Of a stretch of DNA of 64,000 nucleotides, positions 33,999 to 43,716 are shown piece after piece; the stretch's first letter is position 1, and the number at the start of each line of letters is the position of its first letter. The DNA lies in contig FJOG01000022.1 of the NCBI GenBank assembly GCA_900073065.1, positions 500,372-564,371 on the forward strand, given 5' to 3'. The stretch comes from Phialocephala subalpina (lineage: Eukaryota; Ascomycota; Leotiomycetes; Helotiales; Mollisiaceae). The notes below the pieces were generated by a model. That model worked only from the letters and a program-made list of their open reading frames with translations, ran no database searches and was not told where the DNA came from. A program made the position numbers and the translations under genes.

Positions 33999-35073
33999 TT
34001 CGCGAAGATAATTTGGACTTGGGTCGGTGCTGGTCGTCGGTACTTGACTCAGTTGGTTATGGGTATGGTTCATAGAATTGAGTCGCACGTTGGATCCTGT
34101 CCCCGGCGGCCCCAAATACCCCATTCGCACTCTCGAAACTTCTCGGTGAAGTTATACACACATCAATCAGGCGTTCGCAAATGGAGGAGTCATATCGATG
34201 CACATGATCCCACTGCTGGTCCAATGTCGGTCATATATGCTGTTGGTTCTACATTCAGACACTGCCGTCGTTGTGAAAGCAAGCAGTCTCGCCGTACACC
34301 ACAAAACATCTCTTCGCGAACGAGTCCCACAACATCGAACGGGCCGAAAGCCGTTACTGGCCACGGGCGTCCCGAACCGTAGGATCTCGGAACCGTTGTA
34401 TTCCTTTTGTGGTTCTGGTTTCGTCGAGCACTATATCCGGCTATATACTTGCATATGTTGGAAAGTTATTACAAGTTGGGCATCTAACCCATCCAACGTT
34501 CTTGGCCCCCATCTAGTTACCCAAACGAATCTACTAATTTGATTCGCTTGTCGCTTGCGATGTTAGCAACGTTCCGTATTTTTAAAGTACGATTAATACA
34601 CATTGCGGCGCATTCCAAGTGGACAGTTTTCATGGTTCAGCCTCCTTCCAACACTGTGCCGTCGCTTGTTCGCGTTTCGTGTATTTTCTTTGCTTTCATA
34701 TGCTACTTACAGAAGCTTGTAAGCGATTTGGTAACGTTGTGTCTGAAAATGCCTGTCTTGATGTTGGAATTTAATGGAAATATTTTGCTGTGATTCGTTG
34801 CGTCGTAGGGGATGAACTTATTCGAGGAAGCGATGAAGGAGGATGGGGCCGAGGCTTCACAACGCTGTGCCCCGAAGCTGCGAGATGTTCCGGCCTCCAC
34901 GTCGAGAAGGAGGGGATATAAGATCTCTTATCTTGGACTACCAAATGTTCTTTCTCTTCAAGTAAAAGTCCTTCTTTCAAATTTTGGCATATTCAAGCCC
35001 ACATTCAGGCTCTCTTCTGAACCTCCAATCTCGGCAGCAACTATCCTATTCTCAAATCCACCACCTGCTAACC
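33999..35073. other. Intergenic upstream of the repeat-peptide gene
   Basis: No gene supported on either strand. A TATA-like GGGATATAAG lies near 34914-34923, about 150 bases before the ATG at 35074, followed by a CT/CA-rich leader. These are plausible promoter elements of the peptide gene. Confidence 0.45.
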
Positions 35074-35382
35074 ATGCGTTTCTCCACAATCTCAGTCCTA
35101 GCGACACTCATAATCACGGTTCTTGGTGTTGCTATACCTTCTCCTGTTCAAGCAGCCGGTCTCATACCCGCGAGAGACTCGGAGTCGTCATATACTTTGA
35201 GAGTGAGAGCAGATGATGCTACAGCAGTCGACGATGGCCGGGGAGGTTACAACAGAAGGGCCGAGGCTGGAGATGATGGACGAGGAGGCTATAATCGACG
35301 GGCTGAGGCAGGCGAGGACGGGAAAGGTGGATATAACAGGAGAGCTGAGGATGGGGAAGATGGACGGGGAGGGTACAATTAA
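35074..35382 (+). CDS. Secreted repeat peptide precursor with dibasic (Kex2-type) sites
   Basis: 102-aa single-exon precursor. Residues 1-28 form a clear signal peptide (MRFSTISVLATLIITVLGVA, small residues to AAG). After a short spacer, four tandem units follow: DDGRGGYN-RR-AEAG, DDGRGGYN-RR-AEAG, EDGKGGYN-RR-AEDG and EDGRGGYN-stop. Each period is 14 residues/42 nt (35230, 35272, 35314, 35356). Arg-Arg followed by Ala-Glu resembles Kex2 cleavage followed by dipeptidyl trimming, as in alpha-factor-like pheromone precursors, KEP proteins and dikaritin-type RiPP precursors. Mature peptides would be about 8-12 residues with the conserved core GGYN. The core lacks Cys/Trp, unlike alpha-pheromones. 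No UstYa/DUF3328 oxidase or UstYb is seen nearby, so modification is unproven. The first ATG of the leader is used; in-frame upstream codons lack a signal. Confidence 0.8.
   Translation: MRFSTISVLATLIITVLGVAIPSPVQAAGLIPARDSESSYTLRVRADDATAVDDGRGGYNRRAEAGDDGRGGYNRRAEAGEDGKGGYNRRAEDGEDGRGGYN
35230..35379 (+). repeat. 42-bp coding repeat, 3.6 units
   Basis: Units at 35230-35271, 35272-35313, 35314-35355 and 35356-35379 encode the 14-residue peptide repeat. They differ mostly at third codon positions and by D/E and R/K swaps, which suggests selection on the protein. Confidence 0.85.
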
Positions 35383-35824
35383 GCAGTGGACGAGATGAAT
35401 CAGGTTCGAGCACCAATACACCTTTGAAACCTGGCTCCGGTACTGACTTTCTTTGATAGGGTTGATCATCTCAGATTGTTTGATGTAGATCTACGGCGTT
35501 TGTTTAGGTTGGCTTGTGTGCGCTGCTGTACCGTGTTACAATCTCCCAGCACGCGCTGCCGGGACTTCTATTCAATTCGAACACGAGAATTTGCGTCGAT
35601 TTTGTTCTTGTAACCTTGACCAACGATACGTTCAAACCCTTGGCTAAGTTGGATGGCCATATCTCCCCGCATTACCATTGCAGCAAGTGCTGCTCCACGA
35701 TACATGTGTTTCCTGAAGTCTCATTCCTGAAGTTATCATCAGATTTAGAGACCTAGCTCAGCAGACTGTCAGATTCCTTATGACTTCGGGCTCAACCACC
35801 TTGAGCTGAACAAATCATCATGTT
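35383..35824. other. Convergent intergenic region
   Basis: No coding signal. Contains 3' ends of the peptide gene and of the protease pseudogene. Confidence 0.4.
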
Positions 35825-37370
35825 TCATTTGGCTGCTAGCTCCTGTGTCTCCGGATGGTCTCCTGGGGCTTCGAATATGGGATTGGAATGTGGTGGGGTG
35901 AGCATTCTTCCCTCAGCTATCTCGTGTGAGATGTGCCTGTCCTGTGGAAATCCACACAATGCGGTGTTCGTGCCAGCATCTAGTTCTGGCTTTCCGCTGA
36001 GAGTATCGTCATTTAGAGTATTTGCTTCGATCTTCTTATTCGACGAACGGCGCTTGATCAAGATCCATGCGCAGACTAACAAAGTGATGTCAGCTAGAAT
36101 ACAAGCAACTGCAAGGCAAGCAACTGCACCAACTGGAAGAGAATGGTGAGAGTTGTCCGATGAAGTGGAGTTGATGGATGCGATGGCGATGATGTGCTGA
36201 CTCGCATTCTGCACGAATGTCGTTTGAGAGAGATAGAACTTGGATCTCTCGTAGTCCACTGTTGAATAATTGATCCCTTGTAAGTACTTGCCTCTTCGTT
36301 GGAAATGAATAGACTGACCTCTCTTGCAGGAAAACTCGACCTAGAGTATACTGGGTGTCGTTTGCTGCTCTTGCCAGTGGGAAATATCGCGTGCGATTCT
36401 GCACTATTGGATAATCGACGAAAATATTGAAACTCGCATAAGGGAACACAATATCAAGGCTAGGTGGTTCTTGCATGGTGTTTACAATGGTAAAGGTGAA
36501 TGTTGGGTCTTGATTCAGTAGTCGTTGATGTAGTGTGTCACTGACGAGATACAGCCCTGTGTCCGCATCCATCGTCAAGCCGAGCGACTTCTCAAACTGC
36601 TGGCACGCTGCTAGAGGTAGCCAGATATGAGGTAGGGTATAGTCGATGAAGGTGTAGATGCCCTGTGGAAGAAGTGGATGGTTGGACCCTGGAATAGACA
36701 CGGAGATCCCTTGGAGCTGAATGGTGAGATCCCGAGAATCGTCTTCGGCGAAAGGAAAACTGATATTTTCAGGTCCTGCTTTCGAGAGGTCGTAACCACC
36801 TAAACCAAGGCTCCCGAGGACTTTATCTAATCCTAGAACTGCCAATCAGCAAATCGTTCTCCTCGAAGGACAGGCTCTCGTACGGTACGGTGCTCCAGCC
36901 GTGTATGACCACGACAGGCTCGGGTGGTCGAATTGTTCTTCAACCTTTGCATGAAGCTTGGTTGCGGATCTGTAAAGTCCATGAAATTTGTTAGTCACGG
37001 ATTGAGTGCCAAAGTACCCAGCCAGAAGTTTGTCGTGGAATTCCAGCAATGACTTGATGCTCCAGCATAGGCCCGGTTCCCTGCCTTCAGAACTGCACCT
37101 TCTCATACCCAAATTTGCCTGTACCTATAATACCTAGATTCGATTCCGGCTCAAGGTTATAATAGCTGTTCAACAGCCAAGTGGAAGAGGCATTGGGGTT
37201 GAAGGTCTTGCCTCGGGATTCAGCGCAGTTGCTGAGAGGATCATCGATGCACCCTTCGAGCACGATCACGCATGGTTGAATCCCAGCCGTTGAAATGAGA
37301 ACTCGGACGTCTTGTGCCGGCGTCCCAACTTGGAGAGTAAAGACTGACCAGGTGTGTTGCTTGGAGATAT
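35825..37370 (-). pseudogene. Membrane-anchored aspartic protease-like pseudogene
   Basis: Recognisable pieces of a fungal pepsin-family (A1-like) protein with a C-terminal membrane anchor. From the 5' side: TWSVFTLQVGTPAQDVRVLI (about 37330), GIIGTGKFGYEKVQF, then TGA at 37087-37089 followed in the same frame by GPMLEHQVIAGI, then HDKLLAGYFGTQ and FTDPQPSFMQRLKNN in two other frames, and SLSWSYTAGAPY. A 45-nt GT-AG intron (36839-36883) then joins to LGLDKVLGSLGLGGYDLSK. The 36090-36838 frame carries the C-terminal lobe (PQGIYTFIDYTLPHIWLPLA). A last piece (to 35825) contains the membrane segment VACLAVACILADITLLVCAW and a cytoplasmic tail. Several frame changes around 36960-37090 have no usable introns. 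The catalytic Asp motifs are not intact, and no signal peptide exon is found. It is a decayed gene. Confidence 0.66.
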
Positions 37371-38058
37371 TTTCAACGAAAAATCACCAAGTACTTCGAG
37401 ACCACCTTTTGATAGGAATGTCTCCAGTTGTGGCAGCCGTTCCAAGCTCGCTAGAAAGAATCTCCAGCTTGCTCAAGGCTAGGAATCAGAGGTTGCGAAG
37501 CGGAGGCTCGTACTTTAGCAGTCCTCGACAGTGTTCACTGCATACGAGGGGACGAAATTGCCCATAGTCCGAATTGAAGGTCAAGTATGTCAGCGGCAAG
37601 TTTTAATTGGTCGGCACCGCTTCTTCGAGGCTGTGATTCTCAGTCATGAGGCACACATCAGCGAGATCCCGCCAAGTAGTGGCATAGTATTCGGAAAATT
37701 CCAACATTCGTATTCATTATCTGGATCCTTCCTCATGAAATAATAAATATAAATATTCGTATAAAAAGAATTTTCAAGTAATTATATAATAGTAATTGGT
37801 AAGCAAAAACGATTATAGAAATCGCAATAATAACAAAATAACCCTTGGGCCATTTCATTTGCGAGCTTACTAGCTAGCCACGCCAAGGCAGATTTTGTTT
37901 GCAGGTCGGTTGTCAGGCCTCCACGTCGCACAATAGAGCCTCCGTGTGACAACTCGCCCAGAGCCTCGCCAGCGAGCCTTACGAGCAAAATTACTTTCAT
38001 CTTGGGATCCCGACCTTAGACTGCGGCTTTCGAAAATTAAAATCTTGCATTTCAAATC
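37371..38058. other. Intergenic
   Basis: No gene supported. A short AT-rich patch (37738-37850) is visible, reminiscent of a small RIP-affected remnant. It lies between two divergent damaged genes. Confidence 0.4.
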
Positions 38059-41000
38059 ATGGCAGCCTCATCAGCAGTCGGTAGCCAGCAGAGGTAAAAT
38101 ATCAGGTTCATGAGCACTGCACATCACTGATTTTTGAGATACAGTTCCTCGCTACAACAGCAGGCGATAGAGAAGGCTCGCTCGTCTTTCTCACATCTGC
38201 CAAAAGAAGATGCCATCTTTCAACAGTGTATTAATCGGGCGGATTCAATACCCGATGTCATTAAATCGGTCATCCGGACATCTCGGTCTTACAAGAGAAG
38301 AAAATCGACACGACTTCTTCGAAAGTTTGAGCAGCACACGCAGTTCTTACAAAATGCTTCTGATATCATCGACGTCGTGGTGCAAACGCAGGCTGGAATA
38401 GGATGTCCACTGTGGGCCCCTATCAAATTCGTCCTTAAGGCATGATCTTATTCATGCCAAGTTGGTAAATTTAGCTGACGGGATTCTCAGGTCTCGAAGG
38501 ATAATGCTCAGGCTGCAGAACAAATCCTGAATCTGATAGAAGTGATTTCAGAAAGTCACCCCCGCTTCGAGATTTACGGGAAATTACCGCCGGATCCCAT
38601 TCTCCAAATAGCCCTCTTGAACATATTCACAGATGTCGTGGAATTCTCTGTGCGGGCGTATCGGTTCTTCAGCCGGAGTGCACCTGGTGTGTTGCCTTTC
38701 CGGTATTTGAAGATAACTACGTATTAATGGATCCTCTCTAGTCAGAATGGCCAGATTGGTTGTACGTCCCTTAAAAGAGGAGTTTGGAGATATTTTTGAG
38801 CGTCTCAAACGACGAACAGAGGTTGTCGATCTCACAGCTATGGCAACCCAATTGTTGCGTGCTGCCGAATCCCGTCAAGGTAAAGGCCGCCAATCGAGTC
38901 ACAATCCAGACTTTTTCTAATAGCCAAGCTAGATGCGCAGAAGTTCCGATGCCAAAGCTGGCTAGAGCCGCCAAACGTCAGAGATTTTCATCAGCTTCAA
39001 CTCCACGCAAAGCTGACCGGAACTTGTGGCTGGATTAAAGGGGATCCCGCGTTCATGGAGTGGAACGGGCCATCATCATTATCGGTTTCCGGCAGGCTCT
39101 TGTGCATCTCTGGAACTCATGGTTGTGGGAAAACCATTCTCGCTTCATCAATTATCGAAGATCTAAAGAGCACACAGCGGCAGACTATATATTTCTATTT
39201 CTCGGGCATGAAGGAGACTCTGAAGAGCTTGAATGGCATTGTTCGATCCTTTCTATGGCAGCTTGTAGAAGAAACCACCGACCAACGAAGTCTGGAGCTT
39301 ATCACCGGACTAGTGCTTAAGGGGCCTCCTGCGCTCGTTGACATAGTACATGTCCTGAAACAGATTGTGGCAGTGGTTACCAGACCCGTCTACTTTGTTA
39401 TTGACGGAGTTGACGAATATATCGACGAATGCCATGACTCGATTGAGAATCTACTTCAACTTGTTCTTGGCCTGCTCAATGCCAATGCCAGTGTCCGAGT
39501 CGTTCTACTTGGTCGACAGCATGTACTTCAACCACATGTTCTCCAAGCAACAATTGGCGCAACACCCGAGAGGATTGAGATCAGTTCCAACTTAGTCAGG
39601 CAGGACATCAGTGCTTTTGTTGGTGCTGAAATCGATGCCAAGATAAATAGCGACCTTCTGAGGCTGCCGGGATTACGAGATTCCATTTCCAAAACGCTGC
39701 AAGAGAAGTCGGATGGCATGTTTCTTTGGGTGGAGCTAATGATCAAGGATCTTAGAAAATCAGATTCACAGTTTGAAGTAGAAGAGAGGCTCCGCAATCC
39801 ACCGCGAGGTATTGAAGGCGTCTATCGACATCTCTTTCTGCGGCTTGTCAAACGGCTTGACAAAGTGCAGTTGGACCTCGCCCGGAAGATCTTGGCTTTC
39901 ACAATCGTCTCATGCCGCACATTGGAGGTTAATGAGCTACAATATGCTCAGACTTTAGAATCTGGATCTTTGGCCTTCAAGGAGCGCTTGCTTCTGCACC
40001 CCACTAAGAGTTTTCTCGACGTGTGTGGCGATTTCATCAATATAAAGGATGACCTGGTGCAGCTTATCCACTTCTCTGTCCAAGAGTTTCTCACCAGACC
40101 AGAAGACGAATGGCAGCACAGCGACGACCAAGAAATAATGTGCTTTCGAGTGGTCTTGGAGCCTTTACATCGCTCTCTAGGCTCCGCTTGTGTGGACTAC
40201 GTAGGAATGTGCGAATATGGCTACCCATTATCTGACACGGATGCCTTCCTAAAATTGGCAAAAGACTATCCGTTCATAAGGTACGCCTCTAGGTACGCTA
40301 TTTCCCATCTGAATCAAGGTGGTCCTTTTTCTTCAACTACTGTACGGAAAATCAGAGATTTTCTCGGGTCCGAAAATTCCCCCCCCTGGATAGAGTACCT
40401 GGCCATGCTAGTTTTAGACGACGGGTCTCTAGCCACGCTAGGTGATGAATTTGAGAAATTTTTGTCTCGGTTAATTGCAGTACAACAGGTTGAAGGAAAA
40501 CAGTTTGGCATTGATGTTCAGATGCTCTTGAAACAAGAACTCGAAAGAAGAATGCTAATGTTTGGACAACACGATTCCCGTACTGAACAATGGCAATCAT
40601 TTCTCCACATTATCGAGAATAAGTCGCCGAATGGAAATGTAGCTGAGGGTGCCAACCGTAAGCTTACCAGTCAGACCCCACGGCTACCGCTGACGGACGA
40701 GTCGAGCTTGTCACACATATCAAACACCCTTATTCACAACCCTACATTACCACTGCATCGACAAATCGATATACTTCTCAGACTCAAGTCTCATCTCCAG
40801 CGAGTGAAGGTTCTTACTGATCCTCTCAAAATGCTGTTCCGCCTCCTCCTACAAAAGTCTCATGCAATTCCAGTCTACGTACTCTGGGCAGTTGCCGATT
40901 TTTACAGAAAATTGGAGAAGTGGGAGGAAGCGCTTGAGGTTTATCGTGTTGCCTTTGCAAAGATCGAGGCTCAAGAAGCGCCCTTCAAGTTTGCCATTTT

Positions 41001-42050
41001 ATTCAATGTTGGTTACGTTTTGCAACAGCAAGGGAAGCATAAGGAGGCCGAGGCTACATTTCGGCGATGTCTTGAAGGACGAGAAAGAGTGCTAGGGAAG
41101 GAGCACGAGAAAACTATGAAAATTGCCTACTGGTTGGCTGTTACGTTAGAGCACCAAGGAAATTACCAAGAGGCCGAAAACACACATCGGCAAACGTTGG
41201 CGACGCGAGAGAGGATCTTGGGGAAAGAACATGAAGACACCCTGTGGAGTGCATGTGGCCTAGGTGACGTGCTGCGTCAGCTCGGAAAATACCAAGAAGC
41301 TGAGGTCATATATCGGCGAGTACTTGTGGCAAGGACTTCGGGAAAAGATCATAGCCGCGTTTTGTGGACAACATATGGGCTGGCGCGCTCGCTAACTAGT
41401 CTTGGAAAAGACGAAGAAGCTGAGGCCATATGTCGGCGAAGGCTAGAGGGAAAGCAGAACCTATTGGGGGGAATTGCCCGGATAAAATGGGTTGGATGAA
41501 CTGTTTGGGTGTATCATTGTCGAATCAAATGCAATATGAGGCCGCTGAGCAGATGTTCCGACGAGCAACAGAGGGATGGCTGACGGCCTTAGGGAAGGAG
41601 CATCCACTTACCCTGCTAAGCACGAACAATCTAGCGATAACATTGGATGAGCAAAAGAAATACGAGGCAGCGGAGGAGATGTTTTTTTGAGCGATAGAAG
41701 GAAGGCGGGCAGTGCTAGGGATGGAGCATCCAGACACCCAGCAAAGTCTAAGGGATCTGGCAGTTATGTTTCGTGCTAAGGCCAAGTTCCCGTCAGCAAT
41801 AAGTGGTAACGCAACAGTACTAGAAGCGGCTTCAAAAGGCGGGCATACCGAAATTGTCGAATTTTTGCTCAAACACGGTGCCGACGTCAATGCAGGGTTA
41901 GGAAGTAGCGGATAGAGAGCCCAGCTACAAGCATCCTCAGAGAGTCAGAATGGAGGCATCTAGAAGTCGTCCAATTGTTGCTGGAATGTGGTGCTGACCC
42001 CAATCTTGAAGGGGAGATGCATAGTCTTGGGAGATTCCGGGCAGCTTGAA
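38059..42050 (+). pseudogene. NLR-like NACHT-TPR gene with decayed TPR/ankyrin 3' end
   Basis: STAND NTPase of the fungal NLR type. Exons 38059-38093, 38145-38439, 38491-38686, 38742-38879 and from 38933; all junctions are in phase, and intron 2 is GC-AG. The frame runs to TGA at 41497-41499 (1076 aa). The N-terminal DUF7708/Goodbye-like helical domain (residues about 20-160, with KFEQHTQFLQNASDIIDVVV) is followed by a WLEP linker, the NACHT P-loop GTHGCGKT (282-289), Walker B VYFVIDGVDEY (374-384) and TPRs from about residue 870. A run of six G (41466-41471) is one base short of keeping frame; beyond it the TPRs continue, meet TGA at 41688-41690 (expected CGA), then ankyrin-like text (VLEAASKGGHTEIVEFLLK to 41915; HLEVVQLLLECGADPN to about 42050, shifted again). 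The truncated 1076-aa protein could still be functional. Confidence 0.7.
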
Positions 42051-42716
42051 TGGAAAGGCAATTTCGATATCCAGAGGCGTGTGAGGAAATGAGCTATTCA
42101 GGGACAATGAAAGATGGACCTTGATCATTTATGCTGTATCAAACTTCTTCCCTTGCCACGAATACCATCTTTAAATCATACAATTACTTCCATTTTTTCA
42201 AAGCCAGCTATGCTCTCAATACCAATCAAAGCAAATATCCAATCAGCTACAAACTCCACATACCAAGCATCCAATCCTAAAACCGACACCGACTTCAAAC
42301 GCGCTAATTCAGAGACCTAAAGGAAATGTAAATGCTTACCATTGGCAAGCTTTTACTAGTACGATCAACCCCAACAACGATTTGAAACAGAAGTCGATGA
42401 GATTCTTGACTGAAAGTAATTCGATTGAGGTATTAAATTGAATATAAACCAACGGGTTTATGTGGGAGATGGGACTTGGACATTCTACCCAGAGTACTGG
42501 TTAGATGTGCACATCATGGATGCATATGTAAAGTGAATTTTTACGTGAGGGCAGGACGAAGGCTGGCGATCAAATTTACAAGAATTGTATGCGCAAGACC
42601 GAACGTGAGCATATGTCGGAAGATATACTAATGTAGCCCTTGCACTTACGAAAAAGTTGCGAAATTTAGTTTACCCCGCCTCCGTATCAACTTAAAGTAC
42701 CATGAGTTCATACGCT
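42051..42716. other. Intergenic
   Basis: No gene supported. The sequence is moderately AT-rich from about 42130 to 42460. No repeat or RNA gene is visible. Confidence 0.4.
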
Positions 42717-43157
42717 CTACTCCTCCGTCTCAGCAACAACAGCCCGCTCCCCCTTCCCCAAAATATCCATCTCCGAATTCGATCCAGCAGTAGCATCCGC
42801 ATCATCTCCACCCACCTTCTTACGCCCCTTCCCTTTCCCCACCACCCTAAAATTCCCCGCATTCCACATGCCCTGAAAGCACACCCCCGGATGAAACCCC
42901 GTCAACGCCAAACTAGCAACCAAAATCATCACTCCCTCCAGCACCATATACGTACCCTCCTGATTATCCAGGGGGCCATGGAACCCTTTACTCAGTTCCG
43001 AAACTCTGAATACGCTTCTGATGAAGACGAATATCGTAGCCGTCGGTAGGGCGGCTAGGAAAGCTTTGAACAGGAATGTGTTGCATATCTTATTCGCTGA
43101 AATGGAACTGGAGATTCCCACGCTTATTGGATCGTCTTGGGAGGTTTCACTGGACTT
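42717..43157 (-). pseudogene. RTA1-like membrane protein, C-terminal fragment
   Basis: A minus-strand frame from about 43157 to 42717 encodes the last part of an RTA1-family (lipid-translocating exporter-like) protein: FLAALPTATIFVFIRSVFRV, ELSKGFHGPLDNQ, then the membrane segment VLEGVMILVASLALTGFHPG and a charged tail ending VVAETEE. Family members usually have seven membrane segments and about 300 residues. Only the last two or three are here. No matching N-terminal exons lie in the 560 bases up to the MFS gene. It is probably a truncated gene, though an unseen distant exon cannot be excluded. Confidence 0.55.
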
Positions 43158-43427
43158 TTAATCACCCTCATAACATTGTCCTTGATAGGCTTCGAAGCGA
43201 ACCGAAGACAGAAGATACGCGAGATGACCGCTGAGCTTGGAGACAACGGAACAGAGAGCACTGGTATTGAGAATGCCTTTCAAACTATTAAGCGCTTGAT
43301 TGAAGATATGGACGAGAGAACTGGGAAGGGACAGGAGGTTAAGGATTGGTTTGTGAAGAGGATATTGGAGAGTCCTATCAAAGGGCGAGAACAAGCCGGA
43401 GGAGACAGAGGTTATACGATGAAGTAA
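43137..43427 (+). CDS. Possible membrane-protein fragment, hypothetical
   Basis: A plus-strand frame, open from about 43103 through a TAA at 43425-43427, begins with hydrophobic YWIVLGGFTGLLITLITLSL and continues with a charged helix rich in Glu/Lys. It overlaps the RTA1-like fragment only at its first codons. There is no good ATG before the hydrophobic part, so it may be an exon or a gene remnant. No family is recognised. Confidence 0.28.
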   Translation: MGGFTGLLITLITLSLIGFEANRRQKIREMTAELGDNGTESTGIENAFQTIKRLIEDMDERTGKGQEVKDWFVKRILESPIKGREQAGGDRGYTMK

Positions 43428-43716
43428 TAGATGGCAGGAAGGAGAATCTGCACTTTCCCGGATGGTTTCGATTGGCAATTTTTTCCATCAGCACTTGCTG
43501 CCTACCATTACAAGAAACGGAACCAAGAGGACGGTGCAACCTTAAATTGGACGAGGGACCACGAAGACGTTCGACATGATATCGGAGTCAAGGTAGACCG
43601 CCTGCCTTAGAGCCATGTATTGCGTCAAAATGGTGGATATCTTAGGTCGTTCGTTGCTTATGCTTCAGATATAATCTCATCATGCCATTGTGTATTCGTC
43701 ACGTAGAATTCTCCTC
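43428..43716. other. Intergenic
   Basis: No gene seen. Contains the 3' end of the MFS gene. Confidence 0.35.

Noticed and set aside
35074..35382. Alpha-factor mating pheromone
   Set aside because: The processing layout fits, but the core lacks the Trp/Cys-rich sequence typical of Pezizomycotina alpha-pheromones.
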